Source: Blepharisma stoltei
Taxonomy: Eukaryota; Ciliophora; Heterotrichea; Heterotrichida; Blepharismidae
Direction of reading: 5' to 3'
Length of the DNA: 64,000 nucleotides
NCBI GenBank assembly: GCA_914767885.1
Contig: CAJZBQ010000051.1
Coordinates: 248,001 to 312,000, forward strand
Shown: positions 1-12,564 of the stretch, in pieces
Position numbering within the stretch: the first letter of the stretch is position 1
Layout of the letters: each line of letters begins with the position of its first letter
Notes under the pieces: model-generated
What the model saw: the letters and a program-made list of their open reading frames with translations, nothing else
Databases searched by the model: none
What the model was told of the DNA's origin: nothing
Position numbers and translations under genes: made by a program

Positions 1-912
1 ACATCAGAATTTCCCAAAATATATAAGGTCTCGTTAGACATTTGAGTCAAATCACACCCAATAATAAGTGGCGCTTTGGATAAAGCCCAAAGCGAAAAGT
101 GGCTTTTGTATTCTTCAAAATTCATGCCTCCGTTTCCTACTTCTAGCATATCAGGGTCATTCCAGCCTCCAGGTCCTGCATATTGTGAGTGCATGGAATT
201 TAAATAGAAATTAAGCATCATACTCTGCCATACATCCTTGATATCTTGAGTTGTTCGCCAGCTGTTTCCTGTGATGTTTCCCCATGTCCAGACATCGCCC
301 TCTCCCCAGTCACATATAGAATAGAAAATTGACCTGCCGCATTGAGATAGGGCGACTCTCATATCTGTATATCGCACTTTTGGAGGGACATTTTGGTTGT
401 TGCAATTGTCATATTTTATACCCATTTATTATGTAAATAAAAAATTCTATTTTATAGTTATTATATAATAACGGTTATTTATATTGATATAAGTAATCAA
501 TTTCCCAAGACGCAAAAGAATTTGCATCAGTTTGTTCATTATCTAGTGAGCCAGGCTGCCCTTGACATGTATTGGTTCCAGCGTCTGAATAAATTCCAAG
601 CTTCAAGCCTAAAGAATGGACATAGTTAGCAACTCCAGAAATTCCTTGTGGGAACTTGGTTGGATCTGGGACTAGTTGGTCGTTCGCGTTTCTTTGGTGA
701 AGAGCCCAACAGTCATCAATGTTTATATATTGATAACCTTTTGCGCTGAGACCTGAAGAAACCATTGCACTTGCTGCAGAAGTAATGACTGTTGCGTTTA
801 TGTTACAAGCGAAGTGGTTTCATGTAGACCAGCCCATTTGAGGGGTTTTCCCAAGCCCATTGTTCAATGCAAAAGCAGAAGACAGTATAAGGAGAAGAAA
901 AGAAAGTCCCAT
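1..912 (-). CDS. alpha-galactosidase, GH27, 3' end outside window
   Basis: Hydrolyses terminal alpha-galactosyl residues; probably secreted or lysosomal. The start at 912 gives a signal peptide (about residues 1-16, hydrophobic [10 protein letters not shown]) followed by the family hallmark MGWSTWNHF, where the second Trp is a TGA codon. Further landmarks are [21 protein letters not shown], the nucleophile motif YLKYDNC (Asp near residue 143) and the acid/base motif WNDPDML. The nucleophile motif is whole only after removing a 73 bp IES (417-489). About 280 residues are visible of roughly 380 usual, so the C-terminal beta domain lies left of the window. It is divergent from the coiled-coil gene at 1117. 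Family call is firm; substrate is not shown. Confidence 0.92.
417..489. mobile_element. short IES (73 bp), TA-bounded
   Basis: Lies between TA at 417-418 and TA at 490-491. Unexcised it places a stop just after IDYL of the alpha-galactosidase. Keeping one TA yields DYLKYDNC, the catalytic nucleophile motif. Only the outer TATA is inverted; no longer terminal repeat is visible. Confidence 0.85.
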
Positions 913-1116
913 TTATAAGACTTAATTATTGTGATTAATTTGCCTTGTTTTGGGTGAAATTTATATACTTTTATTGAATATCTATAAATAGATATTAGAA
1001 AGTTAGTGATTTTTAAAGTAAAAATGCGGAGAAAACTGCTTATTATTGGTAAAAAAAAATTTTAAAGCAGTGTAATATCCTATTTCAATACATGTAAGAC
1101 TATAATATTTTACTTA

Positions 1117-1410
1117 ATGGAAGAGGAAAAATTAAATAGACTGCTAGTTGAAAAGGATGCCAAAATAAGCGAAATGGCTAAAAAACTTGATGAGCAGCTT
1201 AAAATAATGGAAATATTGAGCCAGAGACTGCAGCAAGATGAATTAGAAAACCAAAGATTAATGAAAAAGTACCTGAAAAAAGACGAACAACTAAAGCAAG
1301 AAAAAAGTGACAAAAAGATTTTGATAGGAAGAGAAAAAGAGCTGACCAAGCAAGAAGGAGACCAAGGCTGATTTGGGAAGATTAAAGGCTTGATACTGAA
1401 GAATATCTAA
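1117..1410 (+). CDS. small coiled-coil protein (97 aa)
   Basis: Not recognised. Residues 1-80 are Lys/Glu/Gln-rich with heptad-like leucines, a single predicted coiled coil. Reading TGA at 1369 as Trp extends the protein to a TAA at 1408-1410 and adds a short tail, WFGKIKGLILKNI. Start is the first ATG after AT-rich DNA, 204 bp from the divergent alpha-galactosidase start. It could be a real small structural protein or the remnant of a larger one. Confidence 0.6.
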
Positions 1411-1631
1411 TTCTGTGCAAGTCTACACTTCTTGTCAGATACAAAAGGATAAATATTTAATTTCTAGCTCTTAAAACTTGTAGAATGTTAACTGAATTCT
1501 ATTATTAACTGCTCTTAAAGATACCACACATGAAAATTAAAATAAAAACGTATTTAGGAATTGGCTTCTTACTAAAAATTTAAATTATTTCCTTCACTAA
1601 ATAATAATTATTAGCTATATTTTCACCTAAA

Positions 1632-4600
1632 TTATTGGACCCTCAAATACGGGATTCCATACTGCACAATTCCATACTTCATCAATATATTCGCTGCATC
1701 ATTCCTATACCTAAACATGGCTCCGCCCACACTTTGGTTACTAGTCAGCCCTTTCCACAGCCCTGCTGCAAACTCCACCGCATTTTTGCTCAAAATTGGC
1801 CAAGTATTATTAACTATACTCGCGCAGCCTATCATTGAAAACAGCTCTGGCATAGGATGCTCCCTTGCTTTATTTTTCTTCATATACTTTTTCAGCATAA
1901 TAAACCTTTCTAGGTTTACTATACACCTGCAGCATGGAGAAGAGCTTAAAGAAGTGACTGTTTGTTCCTCAATTCCTTCAGAAATCAAATTAAAAAACAA
2001 TGAGGACTCTGAGCACAGTTTTTCCCACTGTCCTGGGTCAGCTTGTCTTATGCCTTCAAATTTGGCAGTCGTGAAATCTTGGGCCAGCTTGTCAGATATT
2101 TCTTTGGTTTTGGGGTCTTGGAGCCTTTCTATTGCAAATTTGAGGGTATCTTTGGTGAAGTTAGAGGTGGTGGCTAGTCTGGAATCGAGGGTTATTAAAG
2201 AAAAATCACGAGAAATAATAGGGATTACTGAGAGGAATGGCAAAGTTTCCCAAGGGAGATTGATAAAGCGATGGTCAATGCACAGATAAAGAGTAGAAAT
2301 TCCTGATGAAGGCAGAGGAAGTCCTGCGTCCACATTTTTATCTTCAGCTGCTTTGCCTTTAGGAGGTGGAGGAGCTTTTTTCTTTGGGTTTTCTTCAACA
2401 GGTTCAACTGGCATAGATGGGCTAATTATCTCTTGTAAAGCTTCCAGCCACACCCCAATGCTCCCTACATCAGAAATAATTTCTTCAAGTTTCCTAATCC
2501 CTTCTCTTATCAAAGCTTCTACAGCTTCTTCATCATTTACTGGAGTTTTCTGCAGATAATTTTTCATCGCTTTGAATTTTTCCAATAATTCCAATGTTTT
2601 TTCCTGCTCGATATTATCGACTTTTCTTGACCTTGCCCAGTATTTTGCGTTTTTTTCTTTATCAGTGCACATAAACCCAGCCCAAACATCAGCTAAATCT
2701 TGCGAGTACTGCAAAACAAGGACTGCTGAGTTCGGCGCCATCCTTTCTTTCATTTCTTCTAATGTAGGGTGCCAATTAAGATTTCTTCATATAGAGGAGC
2801 CTTCTAAGAAACTTTCTGTAGATAAAGGGCCTGGCATGATACTTTTTTGGATAGTGTTTGACAGTAATAAAGAAAGCATCAGTCTGTCTTTGTGATAAGG
2901 CTTACTAGAGTCTAAAAATAGCTTTAAAAAGTGTTGGCGGACGTAGGAGAATTGAAGGTAAGCTATTGTGGAAAACATCTCTTGGTCTGTAGAAGAAATA
3001 AGAAGTTTTGAAAGCTGAAGCTTAGAGAGACTGTTGGAAAAGATTATAGAGAAAACTGAGTTCATGTTTGGAAATTGTGGAGGAGTGCCGTTATAGATTT
3101 GGATAAGTGACATAGCTGTTTGAATTAATCCATAAGCAGGATATGAAGGGTTGACTGAGCTTTCAGCCATTTGTATATATCTCATCGCTTTCTCTAAGCC
3201 GGTTTCAGTTTTTCTGTTTTCGTCTTCTATCTGCCTATCCAGCTCATCCAAATACTTGCTCACAATATTTTCATAAACACACCTGCCTGTTAGCTCTCTC
3301 CTCAAATGTTCTTCCATCAATCCCAGCTCTCCCAGCCTCAAATCAATAATCCCATAAAGCCCTTTGGCTTCGCCTCTAACTTCACTATCCAAATCAAACA
3401 GATCTCCACACGTGGAGCTGCAGGACCCTAAAATTCTCCTCAAATCTAACAGTTTAGCAGTCCTTTTTGTCAGTCTGTCTTTAGTTAAGTCACTTAAAAG
3501 TTTGCCTGCTACATAATAAACTTGAGAATCATAGACTTCTAGGTATGCATATAAATGCTGAGCTGTGACACCATGCATTTTGGCGTGGTAAAGGAACTGC
3601 TCAATGGAGCTTGTGAAGGTTTCTCTGAGTCTTTCTTTTTCTTCTTTAGTAATAGCAGGGTTTTTAGCTTGTATTAAAGAAAGATGGGCGAGCTTTATGT
3701 GGATAGAAATTTTTATCCATATAAAAGTAAGAGAATTGCCTGTGATGGGCTGAATGGATTCTAAAGAGGAAATAAGCATGTTTTGGGCGTCGTGAATTTT
3801 ATTGACTCCCCCCCCCCCTTTAAATTGGAACTAAAAATTTTGTTCCAATTTAAAGGGGATTAATGTTTTTTTTTAAAAACAAAATATCAATATAAAATTT
3901 TTTATAAAAAAAAAAAATTCAAAAACATATCGAATTAGATCAATAAATTTGTTTAATAAAACGCTATTTACTATTTATCCTTTAAAATAAAGCAAGATAT
4001 AACTAAATTTTCATTATTAGCTAATACGCCAATATTAATTGGTATCAAAATTATTTACACAAAAATTATTATTTTTATTGATAAAAAAAATTAAAAAAAA
4101 AAAATTTTAGAAAATTTATCGATCAAAGTGCTAATTTTGTTTAAATAAGATGTTATTTATACTCTATTCTTTAAAATAAAGCAAGAAATAAGTAAATTTT
4201 GAAATTTTATAAAGAATTCCTATTGAATTTATATCAAAACTATCCAAATAAAAAATATCATTTTTATCAACAAAAAAAAAAAAAATTTTTTTTAAAAATT
4301 TTTAAAAAAAAACAAAAATTTAAATTTTTTTTTTAAAATTTAGCAATTAAGGATAATAAATTTATTTAAATAAGATGCTCTTTATACTTTGTTCTTTAAA
4401 AAAGAGCAAGATATAACTAAATTTTTAATTTTAGTTAAGAAGAAACATTTAACTTATATCAAAACTTTTTAGATAAAAATTATATATAATTTTTTATTAT
4501 AAAAATTAAATTTTGTTCCAATTTAAAGGGGGGTTAATTTACCAAAAAAGTGGAAACTTTACCGATATTTTGTTCCAATTTAAAAGGGGGGGGAGTGAGA

Positions 4601-7600
4601 GAAATGAGGTGGGTAGCGATTTCTGAAATTGTGCTCAAACTTTCGACTGTTTTGGATTTTAATGCTTTTTGGTGCAGTTTCATAGCTTCTTTGGCTTTGC
4701 CTTGGATAAAAGCAATGTTAGCTAGCAATGCAACTGCTTTTGTTGATTGGCTAGGCTTTAAAACAGACTCTGCTTCTAGCCATTCTTCTCTTTTATACAT
4801 CTCTTCACCAAGATTATCCCTTTCTGTGTCGTTCAATTTGTCATAACTAAAGCTGATTTTTTCTTTATCAATTCCAAGCTTTCGATAAACGCGGTTTCTC
4901 CATGATTTATAAATATCTTCACTGATTGGGCTTTTAAGTACAATTTTTGAATATAAAATCAATAATAAATAGCAGGATTCCATTAATTTCAGTTATTTTT
5001 TATTTTATTAAATAATATGCATGTAAAGCCATGCTATAATATTAATTATCCCTTATAAAATAGATCCTCATAAAAGTCAAAATCACCACACACTCATGAT
5101 GATACAAATAAATTTCTTCTAGTCAATAAGCCATCAATCTTAAAAAATAATGCGTCAGATTTGGTTTATCGAACGCAAAGCTGCAGAACTTGTCCCTCGT
5201 TTCTTCCTTAGCAAGCTCCTGCAACGTTTCTTCAGGAATTTCATAGCTCAGCCATTCTTGCTTATTCCTCGACATTGGCCCAGTAACACTTTCCAAAATC
5301 CTTTTAATCCACGTAAAAGATTGTAATAAATAATGCTTTCTCCTATGCGAGTTCTGCGCGAGCTCAGCAAGCATCATATAAATCCTAACGAGCCTCTCAT
5401 AATGTGTGATATTCAATTTATCAGGGTTTCCTTCAACCTCATCATGAGAAGTAAGCTTAGATCTAGAGGTCTTCTGATGCAGATTTGATTGGGATTTTAA
5501 GCTTTTTCCGCTCATTTTTGAGCTTAGCCGTGAGCTACTGTAGCTGCTTAAGCTTGCGTTGTCTTCAAAAGTTTCTTTTTCGATTTCCAACAATATGTCA
5601 GCTGCATTTGTAAGCTTATCATTTACGTCAAACCCACGGCTGTGGAGCCAAGTTGATCATTCTATTAAGATTTCAGAGCTTTCTACGTGGCCTTTAAGCA
5701 AATCTGCAGCTTTTTTGTAGGCATTGTCTATATCATTTGGCTGTATTGACGACCTGGCTAGCTTTACCCAAATTTTAGCCTGCATAAGTGGCTCGCTTTC
5801 TTTCATCCTCAGCAGATAATTCATGACGTTTTTGCCTTGCTTTGATAAAAACAGCATTTGGGCTTCCCAAAGCCACTTTTGATGGGACGTTGGGGTGATT
5901 TGGAAGGCATCTTCTACAATTCTTTCTCCTTGATTTCATTGTTCAGCCTTTGTTAAAGCTTCTATTAAACTTTGATAAAACAGCAGCAAAAAATCAGGGT
6001 CAGAGCTGTCATTTAGGTCTACTAAAAATTCAGCCATTTTGGATAGAGGCTGTATAAGTGCTTCATTTCCATAATCACCTGTGTATTTACAGATCAACTT
6101 TTTCTCATTTCCAGGGATAAGTAGAGAAGTATTGAAGCAAGCTCTTCCTGCATCTAAAACCAGCTTATTTATGCCAGTTTGGAGCCCAATCCTTGCAGAC
6201 TCTACAAAATGGGTAAGTGCTGAAGTAATTAAAGCCATTTGTGACTCTTTTTCTTGCTTTTTTTCGTCTATCAATTTTATGAGGATTTCTCCATATAGAA
6301 ATTCAGATACCGAGTACCAGCAAAGTCGTTTCTTGCAAGGGGTTCCTTTTTCTTTAAAATTAAGCGACCTTTGTGCACATAGCAAGGCAAGCTTATTAAT
6401 GTCATTCAATTCAAAGCTCTGTCTGCCTAGCCTTGCCCAGATTTCGCAATGGACTACAAGCTCGTTTTCATCATTTTCTGACGGCACCCATCCTGTTAAA
6501 ACAGTATTCGCTTTTTTTAATGCTTCTATACAAAGGCTTTTTTTCCCTGGCTCTCTTTTCATAGCTCTCGCGCTCTCCATAAGTGACAAAACTTCTGCAG
6601 TAGGAGATTCAGCTGCTACTTGGCCTTTTGCAGGAGCTTTTGGTTGAGAAATCCCTTTAGAAGCTAATGATGTCCCTTTTAGCTTTTCCAGCTCTTTTCT
6701 ATAGTGTGGGCCTATAGGTTTAGTCAATAAAGTATCACAATCTTTAATAGATTCATCATGAAGGTTATTGTGGATTAACAGCTTTATAAGAGATATAGCG
6801 ACCTCTGATATAATACGAAGCTTGCATTGGTGATTATTTATTTTTTAATTAAAAATGATATTTTGATTTTTTTTTTATTAAAAAAATTTCTTATTTCCTT
6901 GCTTTGGTAATTAAAATCGACTGTTTTATTGAAAGGGACTAACACCCCAGGGACATTTACAAGGGCCTGCTTTTCTAATTGAGAAGCAAGGGTTTCGAAA
7001 AGATAGCGAAGACAGTCTAAAGCTTCATTAAAAATATGCTTTTCAAATGAAGAAAACCTGAAAACAGGGATATAAATGTTGTAGAAATAGACTGCGCCGT
7101 TAAAGCAGATTCAGGACTGAGAAATTGCAATGCCTAGCCTTACTCCATTCCTAGTATGCATCACTATTTGCCGCTTTAGCTCAACTGCTTCTTCTGGTTG
7201 ATTGTTTGTTGCTAAAGATTCTGATGGTAAAGAGCCTACAGGTATTGACTGGGCAAATCCTGGCTCGAACCCTAACTCTTGAATTCTTCACGACTTGCAT
7301 TGTGCTAGCACGAAATGGCAGCTGGCCTGAGTTGCTATAAGGTCTGCCTCTTTATTAACATCCCACTCTCTCGAAACTACAAAATCACTTGCCTGCCACG
7401 CAATTTCATAAAATTTTTCTTTCAACGCCAACTGTGCGACTTCTCCAGAGATAAGGTATCTTAATTTCAAGTCCTTATAGTCCTGATATAGCTCATGAAC
7501 CTTTATAGATCGTCATCATAGAAATATAGCCATTATAATGGACTTCATATATTGCACATCTTAAACCAGACCCCTCACTATTTTGAAAAATATTCAGGCT

Positions 7601-10600
7601 ATAAATACAAAATCACTCGTTTTTAAACTGTTTTATTTAAGTTTTTTTAAATAATTATGAGAATATTTCTGACAATTAGCATGAAACTCGGCATAATAAA
7701 GCCAATGTATATCTTGTAATTAAAGCATCTTTTTCTCACCTTATGCGAAAAGCGGAAGATTTTAAGCAAAATGGTATTGGCTCAAATTTGGTGAACTAAA
7801 AGTGGCTAGTCAAAAATGCTTAACAAGTGTAAATCATTTTGACAAGTAAAAAGCCAAACTTAAAAATATCTTTATTATAAAATTAATTTTTAGATACCCT
7901 TATAGACTGACACTGATGATTATCTTACCTACTTTTCCCTATTTTATATAGAATTTAGGGCCCAATCAAGTAATGATGTTAAATTCAGCTTGCATAATCA
8001 TTACAAAAGTTTTTTTTTTAAGACAATATATTTTGTTTCATTAATACTCATAATCTATTTATAAGTAAAAATGTCTCAGTCAATCAATGCTATTGTGAAA
8101 TCGAATAATAGTGCATATGCTAAAAAAGCTGAAATCTTAAGCATTACAAGTAATAAATGTCCAAGAATATCTTAATTAATTAATTTTCAAGTTTGGTTGT
8201 TTACTTGCTAAAATTTTTTTGGTACGTCACTTTTTAATTCCTAAAAAATGGGCTATGCCATTTTGCAGAGAAATCCCACTTTTTAAAAGGGAAAAGAGAA
8301 GAACCATTATAACCGTAAAAATTTTCTCGGCTTTATTTGCAGAACCTCCATGTCATTATTAAAAATATTTTCAAATTATTTAAAAAAAAAATTATATAAA
8401 ACTAAATCGAACTAGTTTAAAACAGGCAAATTTTTTATTTATATCTGAATATTTCTCTAAAGAGTAAAGGGTCTGGTCTAAAATATGCGAGATATGAAGT
8501 CCATTAAACGACTATTTTTTCGATGATAGCGATCTATAAAGGATCATGAGCTATATCTTTTCAGTCTCAACTTTTCGTTTTTTTCTTCTTCTACAAGGTT
8601 AGGCTCCATTACAATTTCTACCTGTTCATCTGTCAGCAAATTTTGAACAGCTCTTCTTAATAAGTTTTCTTTAGCTCCTTTACTGTCAAGGTTTTTGGCA
8701 TTTTCAAGGTCAAGTCAGGCTTGTTCAAAAAGTCGTTCAGGGTCTTTATATATATCCCTTTTAAGTTCTAATTTTTTCTTGAGAGGGTATAAAGCTCGTT
8801 CATAAGGCCTTTGCATAGACTTCTGGTCTTCAAACTCAGTAGTAGGGGCATTAAGTTTGAAATTTGTGGCATCTAAAGAGTAAGCCTTAATGATTTGGCC
8901 TTCTGCTTTAGCAATGAAATCTTCTTGAAGCTCATATTTAGCAAGTTCCATATGCAGATTAATTCTTAGCTCATGCAGAGGAGACTGCATCGCTTCTAAA
9001 TACCCTACAGCTGTCTGAAATGGTTTATAAACATGAGCTCTTCCGCTACCAATTAGCAAAGGTTTTCCTATATTCCATATTAATACACATCCTTCTGTCG
9101 TAACTCCAGGGTCATTTAGCCTCTTATTAGCGATCATGGCTCTGTCTACAATTTTCAGTGCTTCTATCCTTTTATCTAATTCCTGCTGTTTTAGCTTGGC
9201 TAACGAAATTTTGGTGCCTGTTGCTTTATCAATCTGTTCAGAATTATCCTTAACCAGCAGCTCAGCTTGAGAATACTCAATTCAAATCCTCGCTCTTAAG
9301 CTAGGCTGCCTTACATTTTGTAATTGGTCTAAGCACTGTTTAGCCATATTAATCAAGTTATATTGTAGGGCAGCTCTGGATAACTCAGCCAATGCTTCAC
9401 TCCCAGGCTTATTTTGTAGCACTGCTGTCAGTTCTTTTTCTACTTGGTTATCTGGAAGTCCTCCTGACCTGATTTGTTGGAGCCCTACAAAGAATTTTAA
9501 GTCACTTTTGTTGGATTCTGCTTCTTTTTTAAGCGAGCCTACAGTTCCGGAGTTTTCTTTGTTCACGTGGACCTTCATCCTCCACAAGACTTCTTGGAAA
9601 CTGACTGGGCCTTTTCTTTTGGTGATATCCCAGATTTTGTCAAGCATTTTTGAAGCGTCTGGCTTTCTTTCTGCATCTAAATAGCAGTTAGCTAAGGCCT
9701 GCATAAATCTGATCCTCCAGGCTGTATCTTGATCGTCTATTTCTTCTAATAGTGAACTGATTTTTTCAAAAGCGTCAATAAAGCTCTTTGAAATCCCAGC
9801 CAGCAGCATAGGTCTGAGGATTTTTCAAGCTGACACAGAAATATTGTAAACTAAAAATTGGTATTTTGGCTTGTTTTCTGGCCTTATCACTATTTCAATA
9901 GCTTTTAAGACAAAAGAAAACGCAAGCTTCGCTTGATCAATTGCGTCCTGTCCTTTTAGAGACTGAGTTTGGATTTTGAAGCTTTGAATTTCTGCAAATG
10001 CAAGTAACGCTCGGACATAAAATTGGTCCTGCATTCCTGAATATTGAAAATAGATATTTAAATACCTTTCGACCACCTCATTGCGGTTTTCTATCAGCAT
10101 TCCAACTTCGCTGAACAAAACAATGAGCTGTAAAGAAAATTTTTGAGGGATTATTCTTGTATTTGACCTTAAAAGTAAATCTGCTTCATCAAAAGTGGCT
10201 CTTGCTTGATCTGGATATGTTTGGTCGCTTTCCCTGTTATTTCAAAAGTACTTACTCCCCCCCCCCCTCCGTGAGCGAACAAAAAAATTTTGTTCGCTCA
10301 CGGAGGGGGTTAAATTTTTTTTTTAAAAAAAAATTTATATATAAATTTTATAAAAAATATTTTTTTCGAAATTTAAAAAAATCCTAATTTGCAAAAATTG
10401 GGAAGCAAATATTAATTTAATTTGCAAAATTTATGTTTTAAAACGCAATTTGTTTAAAATTAAACAGAATTAGCTCTAGATTTCATTATACTAATTATCA
10501 CTTATATATCCAAATTTTTTTCCATTAAAATTTTTTCTATTAAAAAAATTCTTGTTCACTCACGGAGGGTGGGTTTTTGGTCAAAAAATGGCGATTTTTC

Positions 10601-10689
10601 TAATGGTTTTTGTTCGCTCACGGAGGGGGGGGGGGGAGTTAAATAGTTTCAATAAGTGCCCGGATCTTATACTCTTCAGCGCTAGCCAT
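1632..10689 (-). CDS. CFAP46: CFAP46 (TTC40), ciliary central-pair TPR protein, five IESs
   Basis: CFAP46 belongs to the C1d projection of the ciliary central pair. The coding pieces run right to left through TGA-Trp codons and TPR-like helices. Family landmarks seen: KYQFLVYNIS near the start, VLIWNIGKPLL in the centre, EWLSYEIPEETL, and a C-terminal block with YLCIDHRFINLPWETLP and a final VGGAMFRYRNDA region. Removing IESs 10253-10643, 7487-8553, 6839-6891, 4984-5053 and 3803-4595 from the ATG at 10689 gives 6684 nt, exactly 2228 codons, which supports all five junctions together. The true start is uncertain: the frame stays open and looks coding up to a TAA at 10777-10779, and another coding-like stretch begins at ATG 10880. 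Human CFAP46 is about 2700 aa, so some N-terminus is probably missing. Confidence 0.88.
3803..4595. mobile_element. IES, MITE family A (793 bp) in CFAP46
   Basis: Flanked by TGA at 3803-3805 and 4596-4598. The left end is CTC, a C-run, the word TTTAAATTGGAAC, a short A/T loop, then the inverted word and GGGG. The right end has two inverted words, each followed by a G-run, 37 bp apart, ending GGGAG. Joining at TGA gives in-frame ISLNKIHDAQ in CFAP46. The interior holds about three degenerate copies of a roughly 150 bp unit containing CTTTAAAATAAAGCAAGA. No coding capacity. Confidence 0.88.
4984..5053. mobile_element. short IES (70 bp), TA-bounded, in CFAP46
   Basis: TA at 4984-4985 and 5054-5055. 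The insert contains in-frame TAA codons and a frameshift; excision joins MRIYFI to MESCYLLLI in frame. No clear terminal inverted repeat beyond TAA. Confidence 0.7.
6839..6891. mobile_element. very short IES (about 53 bp) in CFAP46
   Basis: A poly-A/T stretch between TA at 6839-6840 and 6892-6893. Excision joins YQSKEI to NNHQCKLRII in frame and removes a TAA. A shorter 43 bp join at inner TAs is also in frame, so the exact ends are uncertain. Confidence 0.55.
7487..8553. mobile_element. IES (1067 bp) with long terminal inverted repeats, in CFAP46
   Basis: Ends lie at TATA 7487-7490 and TATA 8552-8555. Imperfect inverted repeats start TATAGCTCATGA and continue through CTTTATAGATCG into GGACTTCATAT and ACCAGACCC, roughly 100 bp per side. 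Excision with one TA kept joins LRLKRY to QDYKDLKLRYL exactly in frame. The interior is AT-rich with no transposase. Confidence 0.85.
10253..10643. mobile_element. IES, MITE family B (391 bp) in CFAP46
   Basis: The left end is a C-run, the word TCCGTGAGCGAAC, an A/T loop, the inverted word and GGGGG. The right end has two inverted words with G-runs, ending GGGGAG. Nearly identical to the copy at 57448-57843. TTA flanks both ends, but the CFAP46 frame is restored by joining at TA 10253-10254 and TA 10644-10645 (IETKYFWNN), a 4-base offset on the right. Confidence 0.85.
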
Positions 10690-10982
10690 TTTATAAAAAG
10701 CTTTGGTTTTATCAATTTCAAAGAGAAATAAATGCCCTAAAATTTTAAATAAATAAGCATGGCCGTCCAGCACTTCTTAGTCTGATCGATTCTTAATATA
10801 TTAATTATTTATTCAGACCCGATATGGTTCTGATTTAAAAATTCTAGCCTTAGGTTAAAGAATTCTGATAAGTTCATCATGAGCCAGCCCAATGATAAAA
10901 ATCTTATACATTTATAAAATTCGCCATATCAGAAGATTGGATATTTGAGTATTTTTTAGAATTAATACAACATTAATTCAAT

Positions 10983-12564
10983 ATGAAGCACGAAAATAAT
11001 GATGACAAAGAGACTCAGGACTCTATAAACCAGCAACAAGATCAGAACGTGGATTATAAAAGTATAATAATTCCTGATAATGTTTGGGTCGCCTGGCCAA
11101 ATTATTCTTCTATGGATCCTAATTCAAATTTATTCGCCCTCAATCAGAACTATATTCCTAGCTCAGAAAAAGAGTCCCAAGCGGCTGCTGGAAGTCAAGG
11201 AGGCAAGAAAAAGCGGGGGAGAAGGCCATTGCGTCCTTTTGATCCAATTAAGAAAAAGACTGACTCCCCCCCCTTTAAATTGGAACAAAATATAGGTAGA
11301 ATTTCCACTTTTTTGGTAAATTAAACCCCCCTTTAAATTGGAACAAAATTTAATTTTATAATAAAAAATTTTATATATATAAATCATAATTTTTATGTAA
11401 AAGTTTTGATATAATTTAAATGTTTTTCTTCTTAACTAAAATTAAAAATTTAGTTTTATCCTGCTCTTATTTATAGAATAGAGTATAAAGAGCATTTTAT
11501 TTAAAAAATTTATTATCCTTAATTGTAAATTTTTTAAACAATTTAATTTTTTTTTTTAAAATATTTTCGAAAAAAATTTTATTTTTTTTGATAAAATGAT
11601 ATTTTTTATTTAAATAGCTTTGATATAAATTCAATAAAATTCTTTACAAAAATTCAAAATTTACTTATCTCTTGCTTTATTTCAAAGAATAGAGTATAAA
11701 TAACATCTTATTTAAACAAAATTAGCACTTTGATTAATAAATTTTCTAAAATTTTTTTTTTTTAATTTTTTTTTATCAATAAAAAATAATAATTTTTGTG
11801 TAAATAGTTTTGATGCCAATTAATAGTGGCGTATTAATTAATAATAAAATTTTAGTTATATCTTGCTTTATTTTAAAGGATAAAGAGTAAATAGCATTTT
11901 ATTAAACAAATTATTAATCTAATTCGATAAATTTTTGAAATTTTTTTTTTCTTTTAAATTTTATATAAATTTTTTTTTTATAAAAATTTTATAATGATTT
12001 TTTTTTTAAAAAAAATTTTCTTAACCCCCCTTTAAATTGGAACAAAATTTTTAGTTCCAATTTAAAGGGGGGGGGAGTGAGGAAAAAGATAAGTACTGAC
12101 TTCGATCATTTAGAAGCTATATGAAATTTAATTATCCAAATATTGAATCTACATTGACTGACGAAGAAAAAGATTTTTGGCTTGACCATTTAGGAGGAAA
12201 TGGAAAGCCTGATAAGGGAAATCGATTTTTATCATATGGGAAAAAGTATAAGGACTATCTTTTTTCTCATCAAACTTTTGTTGAGCAATTTCAGAGCTGG
12301 TTCAGCAACTATGGTCAATGTGAGCTAGTAAAAAAATGTAAGCCTGAAACTGATCTGTGGTTCGTATACTATGATTATGCGTCAAAAGAGCTTTATAATT
12401 ACACTCCACAAAAGGAAAAAATACCAGAGCAACAGTTAAGTGAAGTAGAAAATATTGAGAAGACCCAAGAGCAAATTCTGGAAGAAATGATGCGGTTTTA
12501 TATGTCGATGGGATGGGCATATGCAAATTTTCCATTAGAAAACCAAAATAAAAAAATGTTGTAA
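10983..12564 (+). CDS. AT-hook-like nuclear protein (254 aa), one IES
   Basis: Function not recognised. The N-terminal 70 residues are polar; a basic stretch KKKRGRRPLRPF resembles an AT-hook, suggesting minor-groove DNA binding (inference). After removal of the family A IES (11261-12077) the frame runs KKKTEEKDKYWLRSFRSYM into a 150-residue C-terminal part rich in aromatics (DEEKDFWLDHLGG, FVEQFQSWFSNYG) with no family I know. 765 coding nt remain, a whole number of codons, and one Trp is TGA. Ends TAA at 12562-12564. Divergent from CFAP46. Confidence 0.75.
11261..12077. mobile_element. IES, MITE family A (817 bp), reversed copy
   Basis: Flanked by TGA at 11261-11263 and 12078-12080. It is the reverse complement of the 3803-4595 element: the double word+G-run end is on the left and the hairpin end on the right, with the same degenerate internal repeats. 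Joining at TGA restores the AT-hook gene frame. Confidence 0.88.

Noticed and set aside
1717..2289. 190-codon plus-strand ORF opposite CFAP46
   Set aside because: Antisense shadow of a conserved coding region; no family match.
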